A DNA stretch of 64,000 bases from NCBI RefSeq assembly GCF_023156385.1, contig NZ_JAKZAK010000007.1, forward strand, positions 1-64,000. The letters run 5' to 3'. Numbering within the stretch: position 1 is the first letter of the stretch; the number at the start of each line of letters is the position of its first letter. The translations under genes and the position numbers were made by a program. The notes under the pieces are model-generated. The model was not told where the DNA came from and did no database searches. It worked only from the letters and a program-made list of their open reading frames with translations. Of the stretch, positions 9,372 to 18,199 are shown piece after piece. Source of the DNA: Marinobacter xestospongiae (GTDB lineage: Bacteria > Pseudomonadota > Gammaproteobacteria > Pseudomonadales > Oleiphilaceae).

Positions 9372-9749
9372 CTACTGAGCAGCCTCGTTCATCTGGGTCC
9401 GCAGGGACTCGATGTTGCGGTTGATCTCATCCACCGCCTGGCGGGCCTTGGCGGTTTCCGAGCGGGCGCCGGCGAGCTGGGCATCGACTTCGGCCTGATG
9501 CAGCAGGCGGCGGGCGCGATCATGCTCTTCCCGGTCCAGCAGTTCGCGAGCATCGGCGATCTTGTTCTGGGCCTGGTTGAGCAGCACCGGCTCGTACTGG
9601 CGGGCCTGGGAGGCCTCGGCCTGTTCGATCGCCGAGGCGGCGGACAGCAGTTCGGAATCCGGACGGGGCCCGGGACCCGCACAGCCGGCAAGGACGACAG
9701 TGCAGCCCAGTGCAAAGGCCGCGGGCCTGAGAGTTCGGTAGGCGTTCAT
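9372..9749 (-). CDS. DUF4398 lipoprotein
   Basis: A 125-residue lipoprotein with signal MNAYRTLRPAAFALG ending in the lipobox VLAGC (Cys23), then a helical DUF4398 region (SAIEQAEASQARQYEPVLLNQAQNKIADAREL). It resembles the N-terminal part of the OmpA-domain protein that follows, without the OmpA domain. AAGGAG seven bases before the ATG at 9749 favours this start over one 14 codons upstream. It is the first gene of the two-gene operon. The exact function of DUF4398 is not known. Confidence 0.84.
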   Translation of the reverse strand: MNAYRTLRPAAFALGCTVVLAGCAGPGPRPDSELLSAASAIEQAEASQARQYEPVLLNQAQNKIADARELLDREEHDRARRLLHQAEVDAQLAGARSETAKARQAVDEINRNIESLRTQMNEAAQ

Positions 9750-9875
9750 GGGGCGACTCCTTGTTGCGATGTAAGGAACCGTGACCACCACTCGCCGTCA
9801 CCGCAGCGCGGCGACGACGGACTGAACAGGATGACGGGTCTTTCTACTATAGCAGCCCGTGTTTGTAATGCCCGG

Positions 9876-10763
9876 TTATAGCAGACCCGCGCTGAACACC
9901 AGCCCCAGGGTGATGGGCATGACCGCGAGGCTGCCGAGGTTGCCGATCAGCACCAGCGAGGCGACCCGGTGGGGCTCCTGACGGTACTGTTCTGCCACCA
10001 TGTAATTGAGCACCGCCGGGGGCAGCGCGGCGAACACCCACAGGGTGGCGATCTGCAGTCCCGGCAGGGTCATCATCTCGATCAGCGGCCAGGCCAGGAT
10101 CAGGCCGCTGGCGGGGCAGGCGATTGCGCCCACCAGTCCCAGTTTCCAGTCCGAGAAGTCAACATCCAGCATGCGGATGCCGAGGGTGAACAGCATCAGC
10201 GGAATGCACACGCCGCCCAGCATGTTGAGGGATTCGAGCATCCAGGACGGCAGCGCCAGGCCGCTGAAGTTCACCGCCAGGCCGGCGATGCTGGCCAGCA
10301 CCACCGGAATCTTCAGCAGTTTGCGCAGCGGCTCGTGAGGGTTGAGCATGTGCAGGCCGACGGTAAAGTGCAGCAGCATCTCGACGATGAACAGCACCAC
10401 GGCGGCCGGCAGCGCGGCCTCACCAAACGCCAGTACCATCACTGGGATGCCCATATTGCCGGAGTTGTTGAACATCATCGGCGGCAGGAAGGTTTTGGGG
10501 CTCAGCCCCAGTACCCGGCACAGCGGCCACAGCAGCAACCCCGAGCCCAGCACCACCACCGTGCCGGCCAGTGCCAGCCAGCCATAGTCCTGTAACGGTG
10601 CCTGCTGATCCGCCAGAACCGCGAACACCAGCATGGGCACGAATAGCTCCATGTTGAGGGTGTTGATGCCCTGGATGTCGGTGCTGCGAAAGCGGCCATA
10701 GAGCGTGCCGCAACCGGTGATCAGGAACACCGGCAACAGGGTGGCAAGAATCTGGGTGAGCAT
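9876..10763 (-). CDS. AEC family transporter
   Basis: A 295-residue membrane protein of the auxin efflux carrier (AEC) family with about ten helices. Typical features are the N-terminal helix with FLITGCGTLYGR, the central MMFNNSGNMGIPVMVLAFGE motif with its conserved Asn and Gly, and the C-terminal ALPPAVLNYMVAEQY. Bacterial members move malate, malonate or similar anions. It is divergent from the C-S lyase at 10980, with about 215 bases between. The substrate cannot be assigned. Confidence 0.86.
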   Translation of the reverse strand: MLTQILATLLPVFLITGCGTLYGRFRSTDIQGINTLNMELFVPMLVFAVLADQQAPLQDYGWLALAGTVVVLGSGLLLWPLCRVLGLSPKTFLPPMMFNNSGNMGIPVMVLAFGEAALPAAVVLFIVEMLLHFTVGLHMLNPHEPLRKLLKIPVVLASIAGLAVNFSGLALPSWMLESLNMLGGVCIPLMLFTLGIRMLDVDFSDWKLGLVGAIACPASGLILAWPLIEMMTLPGLQIATLWVFAALPPAVLNYMVAEQYRQEPHRVASLVLIGNLGSLAVMPITLGLVFSAGLL

Positions 10764-10979
10764 GGAGTACTACCGTTAATTGTTGGTGTTGTAGGGAAAA
10801 CTCTTAGCTTCGCAACTGTTGCCGGGACGGGCAAGCCTGGAGATGGCGACCTGCCACCAAGGTCGAAGTCGCTGCGTGGTAAGGTGTCAGCAGATCCAGG
10901 CCACAGGAGATGCTGGCTACAGGAGCTACATCGTGGCGCAGAAGGTGATACTGAGGGGAAACAGGGGGAGACACCGAGA

Positions 10980-12179
10980 GTGACCAAGAGAATGACGCAG
11001 GATGCCAACGGCGTGTCCACCGCCACGTTCGATTCCGTGGTACCCCGTGCCGGCAGTGGCGCGGTCAAGTACGACGCCCGCAAGGCGGTGTTTGGTACCG
11101 ACCAGGTGATTCCGCTGTGGGTGGCGGACATGGATTTCGCCACCCCGGCGGCGATCACCCGGGCACTGGCGCAACGGGCAGAGCACCCGGTGTATGGCTA
11201 CTCGATGTTCCCGGAGAGTCTTTACCAGGCGATGATGGACTGGTTCCGGGAGCGCCACCAGTGGTCTATCGAGCGGGAGTCGATTGTGCTGGTGCCCGGG
11301 GTGGTGCCCTCCCTGCACGCCGCCTGCCTGGCCTTTGCCGGGCCGGGTGAGGGGGTGATTATCCAGCCACCGGTGTATCCGCCGTTCTACAGTGCCATTG
11401 AGCAGACCGGTCGGCGGGTGCTGGAAAACCCGTTGCAGCTTCAGGACGGTTGCTACCAGCTGGATCTGGCGCACCTGGAGCACTGTGCCGCTGACGCCCG
11501 GCTGCTCCTGCTTTGCTCCCCCCACAACCCGGTGGGGCGGGTATGGCAACCGGAGGAGCTGGACGCCATCCTGGCGATCGCCCGGCGTCACCAGTTGGTG
11601 GTGCTGGCCGATGAGATCCATGCCGATCTGGTGTTCCCGGACAGCCATCGCCATACCCCGCTGGCATTGCGGGCGGGAGCGGAGGATGCCCTGGCGACGG
11701 CGGTGGCTCCGAGCAAATCCTTCAACATTCCCGGGCTGGGGCTGTCGGCGCTGGTGGTGCCGGATCGTGACCGCCGCCAGGCGCTGGCGCGGGAGTTCGA
11801 CCGCCTCCATGTTCGCCACTGCAACCCGTTCAGTGCCACTGCATTCGAGGCGGGGTATCGCCATGGCGGGCCCTGGCTCGATGCCCTGCTGGGCTACCTG
11901 CAGGGCAATCGTGACCGGGTCTGTGAGCGGTTGGCGGCGGTGCCGGGCATCACCGCCCACTGTCCACAGGGAACTTACCTCAGTTGGCTGGATTGTCGGG
12001 ATCTGGGGCTGGATGATGCGGGCCTGAAGCGCTTCTTCATTCACCAGGCCGGTCTGGGCCTGAACCCGGGCCGCAGTTTTGGTGCCGCCGGCAGCGGCTT
12101 CATGCGGCTGAACCTGGGCACCTCCTGGGCCCAGCTGGACCAGGCCCTGGACCAGCTGGCGGCGGCGCTGGCGTCTTAG
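10980..12179 (+). CDS. MalY/PatB-type cystathionine beta-lyase
   Basis: A PLP-dependent class I/II aminotransferase-fold enzyme of the MalY/PatB group, which splits C-S bonds of cystathionine or cysteine conjugates. Visible motifs are PLWVADMDFATPAAI near the N-terminus, HPVYGYSMFPESLYQAMMDWF, SPHNPVGRVW, DEIHADLVF, and APSKSFNIPGLG with the PLP-binding lysine. Of several possible starts I chose the GTG at 10980, which has GGGGGAG nine bases upstream and gives 399 residues, the usual length; the ATG at 10992 is the alternative. MalY in E. coli also acts as a repressor partner; nothing here shows that. Confidence 0.87.
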   Translation: MTKRMTQDANGVSTATFDSVVPRAGSGAVKYDARKAVFGTDQVIPLWVADMDFATPAAITRALAQRAEHPVYGYSMFPESLYQAMMDWFRERHQWSIERESIVLVPGVVPSLHAACLAFAGPGEGVIIQPPVYPPFYSAIEQTGRRVLENPLQLQDGCYQLDLAHLEHCAADARLLLLCSPHNPVGRVWQPEELDAILAIARRHQLVVLADEIHADLVFPDSHRHTPLALRAGAEDALATAVAPSKSFNIPGLGLSALVVPDRDRRQALAREFDRLHVRHCNPFSATAFEAGYRHGGPWLDALLGYLQGNRDRVCERLAAVPGITAHCPQGTYLSWLDCRDLGLDDAGLKRFFIHQAGLGLNPGRSFGAAGSGFMRLNLGTSWAQLDQALDQLAAALAS

Positions 12180-12193
12180 AACCTGACCGGAGA

Positions 12194-13705
12194 CTAGTCC
12201 GCCAGTTCGGCGGATTCCGGGGTCTGGGCCTCGGCGCCGATGTGGTAGGCGGCAAAGCCTGCCATCACCACCTGATCAACCGCCATGCCGATCACCCGGC
12301 CATCCCGCGGCGCACGGATCGGGTGCTGGGCGTTGGTGATGGGGTCGGCGACGTAACCCAGTACCTGGCCCTGGCTGATGGTGTCCCCCAGCTCCACATC
12401 GCTGAACAGGATGCCGCCGTGCTCCGCCCGCACCCAGAATGAGTTGTAGTACACCGGTTCAGGCTCACCCCAGACAAACATCCGCGACACCATGCCCTGT
12501 TTTTCCATCAGGCTGTTGAGGCTGTGCACACCAGCGTTGATCTGGTGTTCCTGGATACGCAGGGATTCCCCCGCTTCCAGCGTCACCGCCTTGATACCGG
12601 CGTCCACGGCGGCGGTGCGCAGCATGCCGTCGGAACCTGAGGAGTGCACCACCGCCATGCGATCAAAGCCGCGGGTGAAGTCCGCCACGTCGGGGTTGTT
12701 CATGTCTGCCCGCAGCTGTGGCAGGTTGGTGCGGCGCAGGGAGCCGGTGTGAATATCCACCAGCATGTCGCAGTGACGAATCACCTGGTTGAACAGCGAA
12801 TGAGCAATGCGGTCCGCCAGGCTGCCGTCGGTGCTGCCGGGAAAGTGCCGGTTGAGGTCGCGACGGTCCGGCAGGTAGCGGGTGCCGCGTTGGAAGCCCT
12901 GCAGGTTGACGATGGGAATGCCGATCACCCGGCCTGACAGGGACTCCGGGTCAAGGTCATAGACGGTGCGGCGGACGATCTCGATGCCATTGAGCTCATC
13001 GCCATGGATGGCGCCGGTCAGGCACAGGTTGGGGCCCGGGTTGGCGCCGTTGACCACCAGCACCGGCGTGGGCTGGGACAGGCCGGCAATCTGGATGCCC
13101 GGTGCCCAGGCCAGGCGGGTGGAGGTGCCGGGCAACACCTCGGCGTTGAGCAGGGTGAGGCTGGTGGCCTGGGCCGGTTCCGGTTCTGGCTCTGGCTCTG
13201 GCTCGGCGGCCGGCGTCTCCGGCTCCACCGTGGCGGTATCGGGGGTGGCAGTTTCGGCTGGCTGGTCAGCATCGGTGGCCGTTTTGGCTTCCCCGGTGTC
13301 GCCGGTGGCGGTCGCCGGGGCGGTTTCCGCCTCCGGGGCCGGCGGTTGCACTTCCGGCGGTGGCGCTACTTCCTTGAGGTCGATGTTGGGGGCAATCACC
13401 TTGCTGCTGGTGTTGCCATTCTCGCTCTGGGCGTCGGATGAGGCGTCGCCGGTCCCGGCCGGCGTGGCCGTTGCGTCTGCCTGAGGGGCATCGGTTTCCG
13501 CCTCCGGTTCAGCGTCTGCCTTGGGAGCTGAGGCCAGCGGCTGTGACTGCTCGATGTCGGTTACATTCTCGTCCTCGGCGATGTCCTCCACTTCGAGGGT
13601 TTCGTCCGGGCCGCCGGTGGTTTCGGCATGCAAACTGGCTGGCGCCAGCGCGGCCAGGCTCAGCCAGGTGAAGGACAGCAGCGGTAGCAGCGGGTGTCGG
13701 GTCAT
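12194..13705 (-). CDS. secreted M14/AstE-type deacylase
   Basis: A 503-residue protein. A signal peptide (about 1-27, LAALAPASLHAE) is followed by some 170 residues of low-complexity acidic, proline- and alanine-rich sequence with an EPEPEPEPEP run. The catalytic domain is of the succinylglutamate desuccinylase/aspartoacylase type. Zinc and catalytic residues look intact: HGDELNGIE (about 233), DRRDLNRHF (about 281), DIHTG (about 316) and LEAGES (about 378). A C-terminal biotinyl-like beta domain follows. The family hydrolyses amide bonds of acylated amino acids; the substrate is unknown. AGGAG lies 14 bases before this ATG, but the signal peptide supports it. An upstream frame extension of 26 codons looks untranslated. 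Confidence 0.8.
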   Translation of the reverse strand: MTRHPLLPLLSFTWLSLAALAPASLHAETTGGPDETLEVEDIAEDENVTDIEQSQPLASAPKADAEPEAETDAPQADATATPAGTGDASSDAQSENGNTSSKVIAPNIDLKEVAPPPEVQPPAPEAETAPATATGDTGEAKTATDADQPAETATPDTATVEPETPAAEPEPEPEPEPAQATSLTLLNAEVLPGTSTRLAWAPGIQIAGLSQPTPVLVVNGANPGPNLCLTGAIHGDELNGIEIVRRTVYDLDPESLSGRVIGIPIVNLQGFQRGTRYLPDRRDLNRHFPGSTDGSLADRIAHSLFNQVIRHCDMLVDIHTGSLRRTNLPQLRADMNNPDVADFTRGFDRMAVVHSSGSDGMLRTAAVDAGIKAVTLEAGESLRIQEHQINAGVHSLNSLMEKQGMVSRMFVWGEPEPVYYNSFWVRAEHGGILFSDVELGDTISQGQVLGYVADPITNAQHPIRAPRDGRVIGMAVDQVVMAGFAAYHIGAEAQTPESAELAD

Positions 13706-13839
13706 GGTGTGACGACGTGCTCCTGGAAAGTCGATGGGTTGGGTGATCCGGATCTCAGCTTTCCTAGCATAGTGAAGCCCCATGACACTGGGTATGGGGC
13801 TAACAGAATGGTAACGGCGGCACTGCCCGGTGATCGCGG

Positions 13840-15489
13840 CTAGCGCAGCTGCCAGATCTCTCCCTGCTGCTGTACCCGGCCGTCGGCCACCAGTTTCTCC
13901 AGATGCGCCAGCAGCGAGCGTGCGGCCAGGCCGTGGATGGCCGCGGGCACATCGTCGTAGGCATGGGGTGTCAGTGCCTTGAGGGTGCCGGGGCCATGAT
14001 GGTGCAGCGCCTGGATGACCTTATGTTCACGACTGAGGCGGTGAGTGGTGAGGAAATCGATCACCAACGCCGGGTTGCCCATCAGGAAACCGTGGCCCGG
14101 AGCGATGTAGGCCAGATCCTCCTCCAGCAGACGGGCCAGGGACGTCAGGTAGGCTTTCATGTCGCCGTCGGGGGGGTTAATCACCACCGTCGACCCCTGC
14201 ATGATGTGGTCGCCGGAGAACAGCAGGCCCTGCGACTCCAGCAGATAGCACAGGTGGTTGGAGGCGTGGCCCGGGGTGTGTAGCACTTTCAGTGGGCCGG
14301 CGCCGGTGGCCAGCTGGTCGCCGTCACGGGGCTGCCACTGGGGCTGGAAACCGGCGTCCTGGCTGGCACCGGCAGGTGCCGGGTAGCCCACCAGGCGGGC
14401 GCCGGTGCGCTCGTGCAGCACCTTCGCGGCGGGGGAATGGTCAAGGTGGGTGTGGGTCACCAGCACCTGACGGATCTGGCCGTCGGTCACCGCCAGCAGC
14501 CGCTCCAGGTGGTCGTCCTGGACCGGGCCCGGATCAATCACCGTGTAGTCCCCCGGCTGGCCCAGCAGGTAACTGTTGGTTCCCGGCCCGGTCATGACGC
14601 TGGGGTTGCCGGCGGTCAGGCGATAGACACCGTCGCCGATGGCCACCAGCTCACCCGGCTCGATGGTGGCCGAAGCGTGGCCCAGGCGGCCCGGGTCCAG
14701 CTTGCGAACCTGATCGTAGGCCGGGGTACCGCTTTCCACCATGATGGTGCGGTCGCCCTTGCGGGCGGGCCAGGCACGGTCGTTGCTGGCGGCCGGTGGG
14801 TTGGCGCGGGCGTAGGCGATGGCGTCGTCGGCGCTGGCAAAGGCGCACAGTTCCCGCAGGGTCTTGAGGGTGGGGGCGCTGAACAGCCGGTCGCCCCGGC
14901 GATGGTCGGCCAGTGCCTGGTGAGGGTCGAGCCAGAGGTGGTCGATGGTTTCAGCACCGTCGTGCCGGGCCGCCTGCGCCGGTGCCCGGGCCAGGAAGAA
15001 ACGGGTATCGAAGCGCCGTGGCGCCCCGGCCGGGGTCACCCAGTGGCTCAGGTAGGCCAGGCGGTCCAGGGGCAGTGACAACGCCAGGTCCTGGCACAGT
15101 CGGGCAAAATCCAGCTCACCGCGGCAGACTGCCTGGCGCCGGCTTAGGGCCTGCTGGTAGCGGTCGGTCGTCAGCGGCTGGCCCTGGCGGTCGGTGGCCA
15201 GCAGTACGCCGGCCTCCTCGAAACTTTCGCGAATGGCCGCGATCAGGTAATCGGCGCCGCCGCCGTCCAGGCTCATGGTCTGGTTGATGGCGGTGTCGTC
15301 GTAGCCTCCCGGGGTGTGGTTACCCAGATGATGGTGGTCGGCGCGGTCGCTGTCATCCACCGCGCCCCCGGGAAAAACGTAATAGCCGGGCAGGAAGGCG
15401 GCATCCCAGCTGCGTTGCAACAACAGGACTTCCAGGCCTGTGGGGCCATCCCTGAGCAGCGCCAGGGTGGCGGCCGGTCGAATATCCAT
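13840..15489 (-). CDS. Nudix hydrolase fused to LACTB2-like MBL hydrolase
   Basis: A 549-residue two-enzyme fusion. Residues about 1-230 are a Nudix domain of the NUDT7/NUDT19 style: FPGGAVDD opens it and RESFEEAG (about 87-94) is the core Nudix box, although the first glutamate of the full 23-residue box is replaced. Residues about 270-549 are a metallo-beta-lactamase domain with HTHLDH (about 346-351), HTPGHASNH, FSGDHIM and PGHG, followed by a winged-helix tail as in LACTB2. NUDT7/19 enzymes cut coenzyme A or acyl-CoA; LACTB2 is an endoribonuclease; what the fusion does is not known. The start is the first ATG before the Nudix fold. It is divergent from the thioesterase at 15670, which also hints at acyl-CoA chemistry. 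Confidence 0.83.
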   Translation of the reverse strand: MDIRPAATLALLRDGPTGLEVLLLQRSWDAAFLPGYYVFPGGAVDDSDRADHHHLGNHTPGGYDDTAINQTMSLDGGGADYLIAAIRESFEEAGVLLATDRQGQPLTTDRYQQALSRRQAVCRGELDFARLCQDLALSLPLDRLAYLSHWVTPAGAPRRFDTRFFLARAPAQAARHDGAETIDHLWLDPHQALADHRRGDRLFSAPTLKTLRELCAFASADDAIAYARANPPAASNDRAWPARKGDRTIMVESGTPAYDQVRKLDPGRLGHASATIEPGELVAIGDGVYRLTAGNPSVMTGPGTNSYLLGQPGDYTVIDPGPVQDDHLERLLAVTDGQIRQVLVTHTHLDHSPAAKVLHERTGARLVGYPAPAGASQDAGFQPQWQPRDGDQLATGAGPLKVLHTPGHASNHLCYLLESQGLLFSGDHIMQGSTVVINPPDGDMKAYLTSLARLLEEDLAYIAPGHGFLMGNPALVIDFLTTHRLSREHKVIQALHHHGPGTLKALTPHAYDDVPAAIHGLAARSLLAHLEKLVADGRVQQQGEIWQLR

Positions 15490-15669
15490 GGGGCTCTCTC
15501 TATCTTTTTGCCGTCCGAACCGGAGCGGCACAGCTTTTGTTACTTTTGTTATGGGGAGCTTCTGATTGACTCCCGGTCCCTGTTTTACCACAACCATCAT
15601 CGGGGTGGGCAGGGTGAACCCGGGTAGGGGGCAGGGTATGATGATGTCTTTCCCGAGCAAGCGACGAGG

Positions 15670-16107
15670 ATGGCCGTGGCCCGTATCCAGCTAGAGTTTC
15701 CCGACGACGTATTCAGCTTTGAGACCGCCATGCCGGTGCGCATCACCGACATCAATGGTGCCCGTCACCTGGGCAACGACGCCCTGATTTCCATGCTGTC
15801 GGAGGCCCGGGCCCAGTTTCTGGCCCACCACGGCATTGAAGAAACCGACAACCAGGAAGTGGGCATCATCGTGACTGACCTGGCGACCATGTACCAGGCC
15901 GAGTCGTTCTTTCCGGAGATGCTGCGGTTCGAGGTCGGGATGATGGACTTCAACCGCTACGGTGGCGACATTGTGTTCCGGGTCAGCAAGCGGGAAGGCG
16001 GCGAGGCGGTGGCCCTGGCCAAGTACGGGTTTGTCTTCTTCGACTATGGCGAGCGTCAGGTCACGCCGATGCCGGCCTGGTTCCGATCCCGCTTTACCGC
16101 TCTCTAG
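15670..16107 (+). CDS. hot-dog fold acyl-CoA thioesterase
   Basis: A 145-residue 4HBT-type thioesterase: VRITDINGARHLGNDALISMLSEARAQFL is the helix and loop that carry the active-site aspartate, and the rest gives the short beta strands of the hot-dog fold. Such enzymes hydrolyse acyl-CoA or acyl-ACP thioesters. GAGG touches the ATG at 15670, so translation may instead begin at the GTG at 15676, six bases after GAGG. It is divergent from the Nudix-MBL fusion with 180 bases between. Confidence 0.83.
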   Translation: MAVARIQLEFPDDVFSFETAMPVRITDINGARHLGNDALISMLSEARAQFLAHHGIEETDNQEVGIIVTDLATMYQAESFFPEMLRFEVGMMDFNRYGGDIVFRVSKREGGEAVALAKYGFVFFDYGERQVTPMPAWFRSRFTAL

Positions 16108-16114
16108 TCCGCTA

Positions 16115-17446
16115 TCAGGTGGCCGCTGAGCCGGCGGTGCGGGCCGTCAGGGCGTTCAGCCCGGCGCGGTAGAACTGATAGGCCATCAGCCCCGCCAGCA
16201 GGTTGCCTGCCAGAGCCCCGGTCATCAGGCCGGTGATGCCCGCCAGCTGACCGCCCAGCCACAGCAGCGGCAGGAAGCACAGGAACAGGCGCAGGGTGGA
16301 CACCAGCAGCGCCCGCATCGCCAGCCCCAGGGCGTTGCACACCGACACCATCAGCATGCAGATGCCCAGGCCGGCGTAGCTGAGCGGCACCCGTACCAGA
16401 TAGCTCTGCAGTACCGTCTGCACGCTGGTATCGCTGCTGAACAGTTGTGACACCAGCCCCGAGGCGGCCAGCCACAGCACCCCGATCACCAACTGCCACA
16501 CCACCACAAAGCGCACCGCCAGCCGCACCAGGCGCCGGATCTGCTCGAGGTCACCGGCGCCCAGCAGTCGGCCGATCATCGGCGGCATCGACATGGTCAG
16601 CGCCAGCACCACCACGATGGAGAAAAACTCCAGCCGCGTGCCCAGCCCCCAGGCCGCCACCGCGGAGGCGCCAAACCCGGCGACCAGGGCGGTGGCCAGC
16701 ATGGCGGCCAGCGGCGGCATCAACTGGCTCACCATCGCCGGGGCCATGATCCCGCCGAGCTGGCGCAGGGCGTTGGGCAGCGACAGACCGGCGAGGTCGA
16801 ACCTCAGCCAGCCCTGGCTCAACAACCGGGGGTAGATGGCCAGGCAGCCGATGGCAAAGGCGGTGACCGTGGCCAAAGCCGCACCCGGCAGGCCCCAGCC
16901 GAACACGAAAATGAACAGCGGATCGAGGGCGATGTTGAGCAGGCTGGTGACCATCATCATGATGCCGGGCAGCTTGGTGTTGCCGTGGGAACGGCAGACG
17001 CTGTAGCCGAAGTACAGCATGGCCCCCAGCCAGGCGGACAGCAGCCAGGGCAGCCAGTAATCACGGATCAGTGGCAGCAGGTGGGCGTCGGCCCCCAGCA
17101 GCGTCATGATCGGGTTTCGTACCAGCCACAGGGCCAGGCACAGCGCCAGCACCATCACTGCACCGACCACCACCACCAGACCACCCAGGCGCTGGGCCCG
17201 GGCCTCGTCGCCGGCCCCCAGGGTGCGGGAGATGATGGCGGTGGTGGCAATCCCCAGCCCCACCTGCAGGCCGATGACCAGCTGCTGCATCGGCAGAGTG
17301 AAGCCCAGGGCCGCCAGAGGATCACGACCGAGCTGGCCGATGAAGGCGCTGTCCACCAGCTGGAACGTCATCAGCGACAGTACGCCGAACAGCATCGGCC
17401 AGGTCATGGAGAACAGCTGTCGGGGCAGACTTGCGTTGGAGGGCAT
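16115..17446 (-). CDS. MATE family efflux transporter
   Basis: A 443-residue MATE exporter with about 12 helices. Two MatE halves are visible, for example WPMLFGVLSLMTFQLVDSAFIGQLG early in the first and GIMAPAMVSQLMPPLAAMLATALVAGFG opening the second. The family exports cationic drugs or metabolites using Na+ or H+. The start at 17446 gives the standard N-terminus; the longer open frame upstream runs antisense through the tpx region and is not supported. No good ribosome site precedes the ATG. It ends 7 bases from the end of the thioesterase gene on the other strand. Confidence 0.87.
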   Translation of the reverse strand: MPSNASLPRQLFSMTWPMLFGVLSLMTFQLVDSAFIGQLGRDPLAALGFTLPMQQLVIGLQVGLGIATTAIISRTLGAGDEARAQRLGGLVVVVGAVMVLALCLALWLVRNPIMTLLGADAHLLPLIRDYWLPWLLSAWLGAMLYFGYSVCRSHGNTKLPGIMMMVTSLLNIALDPLFIFVFGWGLPGAALATVTAFAIGCLAIYPRLLSQGWLRFDLAGLSLPNALRQLGGIMAPAMVSQLMPPLAAMLATALVAGFGASAVAAWGLGTRLEFFSIVVVLALTMSMPPMIGRLLGAGDLEQIRRLVRLAVRFVVVWQLVIGVLWLAASGLVSQLFSSDTSVQTVLQSYLVRVPLSYAGLGICMLMVSVCNALGLAMRALLVSTLRLFLCFLPLLWLGGQLAGITGLMTGALAGNLLAGLMAYQFYRAGLNALTARTAGSAAT

Positions 17447-17553
17447 GGTCACGGGAGTACGGCCGGTGGCATTAAGAAAGGGGCCATTATAGGGAGCGAA
17501 ACGCCAAATGCCGAATCCGGCGGGGCGGCGTTTGCCAGGTACGGGTGGGTGGC

Positions 17554-17582
17554 GTCCCTGCCGACTGATGGCCGGCAGGGAC
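17554..17582 (-). terminator. possible terminator hairpin after tpx
   Basis: GTCCCTGCCG (17554-17563) pairs perfectly with CGGCAGGGAC (17573-17582) around a nine-base loop, just past the tpx stop. No T run follows on the minus strand, so it may be a Rho-linked or processing hairpin rather than an intrinsic terminator. Confidence 0.4.
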
Positions 17583-17588
17583 GGGGTA

Positions 17589-18086
17589 TCACAACGCCTT
17601 GAGGGCGGCGTCGTAATCCGGCTCGTTCTTGATCTCTGACACCAGTTCGCTGTGCAGCACCTTGTTGTGCTCATCCAGCACCACCACCGCACGGGCGCAG
17701 AGCCCGGCCAGCGGACCGTTCTGGATCGCCACACCGTAATCCTGCTGGAAGCTGTAGTTGCGGAAGGTGGACAGGGTAATCACATCCTTCAGCCCCTCGG
17801 CACCGCAGAAGCGGGCGGCGGCAAAGGGCAGGTCGGCAGAGACCACCAGCACCACGGTGTTGTTCAGGCCGCTGGCTTTTTCATTGAACTTGCGGGTGGA
17901 GGCGGCGCAGACGCCGGTGTCGAGACTGGGGACGATGTTCAGGACCTTGCGCTGGCCGGCGTAGGCGTCCAGCTTGACCTCCTCCAGGCCCTGGCTGGTG
18001 AGGGTGAAATCGGGCCCGGTATCGCCCGGGGCGGGGAAACTGCCGCTGATGTCCAGCGGATTGCCGTCCAGTGTTACGTCGCTCAT
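17589..18086 (-). CDS. tpx: thiol peroxidase Tpx
   Basis: A 165-residue atypical 2-Cys peroxiredoxin. The peroxidatic cysteine lies in [18 protein letters not shown] (about Cys60) and the resolving cysteine in [18 protein letters not shown] (about Cys93), the spacing of bacterial Tpx. It reduces hydrogen and alkyl peroxides with thioredoxin, in cytoplasm or periplasm depending on species; no signal peptide is seen here, so it is probably cytoplasmic. GGGAG six bases before the ATG supports the start. It appears to be transcribed alone. Confidence 0.95.
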   Translation of the reverse strand: MSDVTLDGNPLDISGSFPAPGDTGPDFTLTSQGLEEVKLDAYAGQRKVLNIVPSLDTGVCAASTRKFNEKASGLNNTVVLVVSADLPFAAARFCGAEGLKDVITLSTFRNYSFQQDYGVAIQNGPLAGLCARAVVVLDEHNKVLHSELVSEIKNEPDYDAALKAL

Positions 18087-18199
18087 GGGAGGCTCCCTGT
18101 AGCTGAGTGGTGACCCCGCGCGGGGCCGTTGGCTGAGACTCCCTTACTTGTAGCCCATCGCCGCCGGTTCGTCACCCCTGCTGGTCAGTTTGTGCGGCC

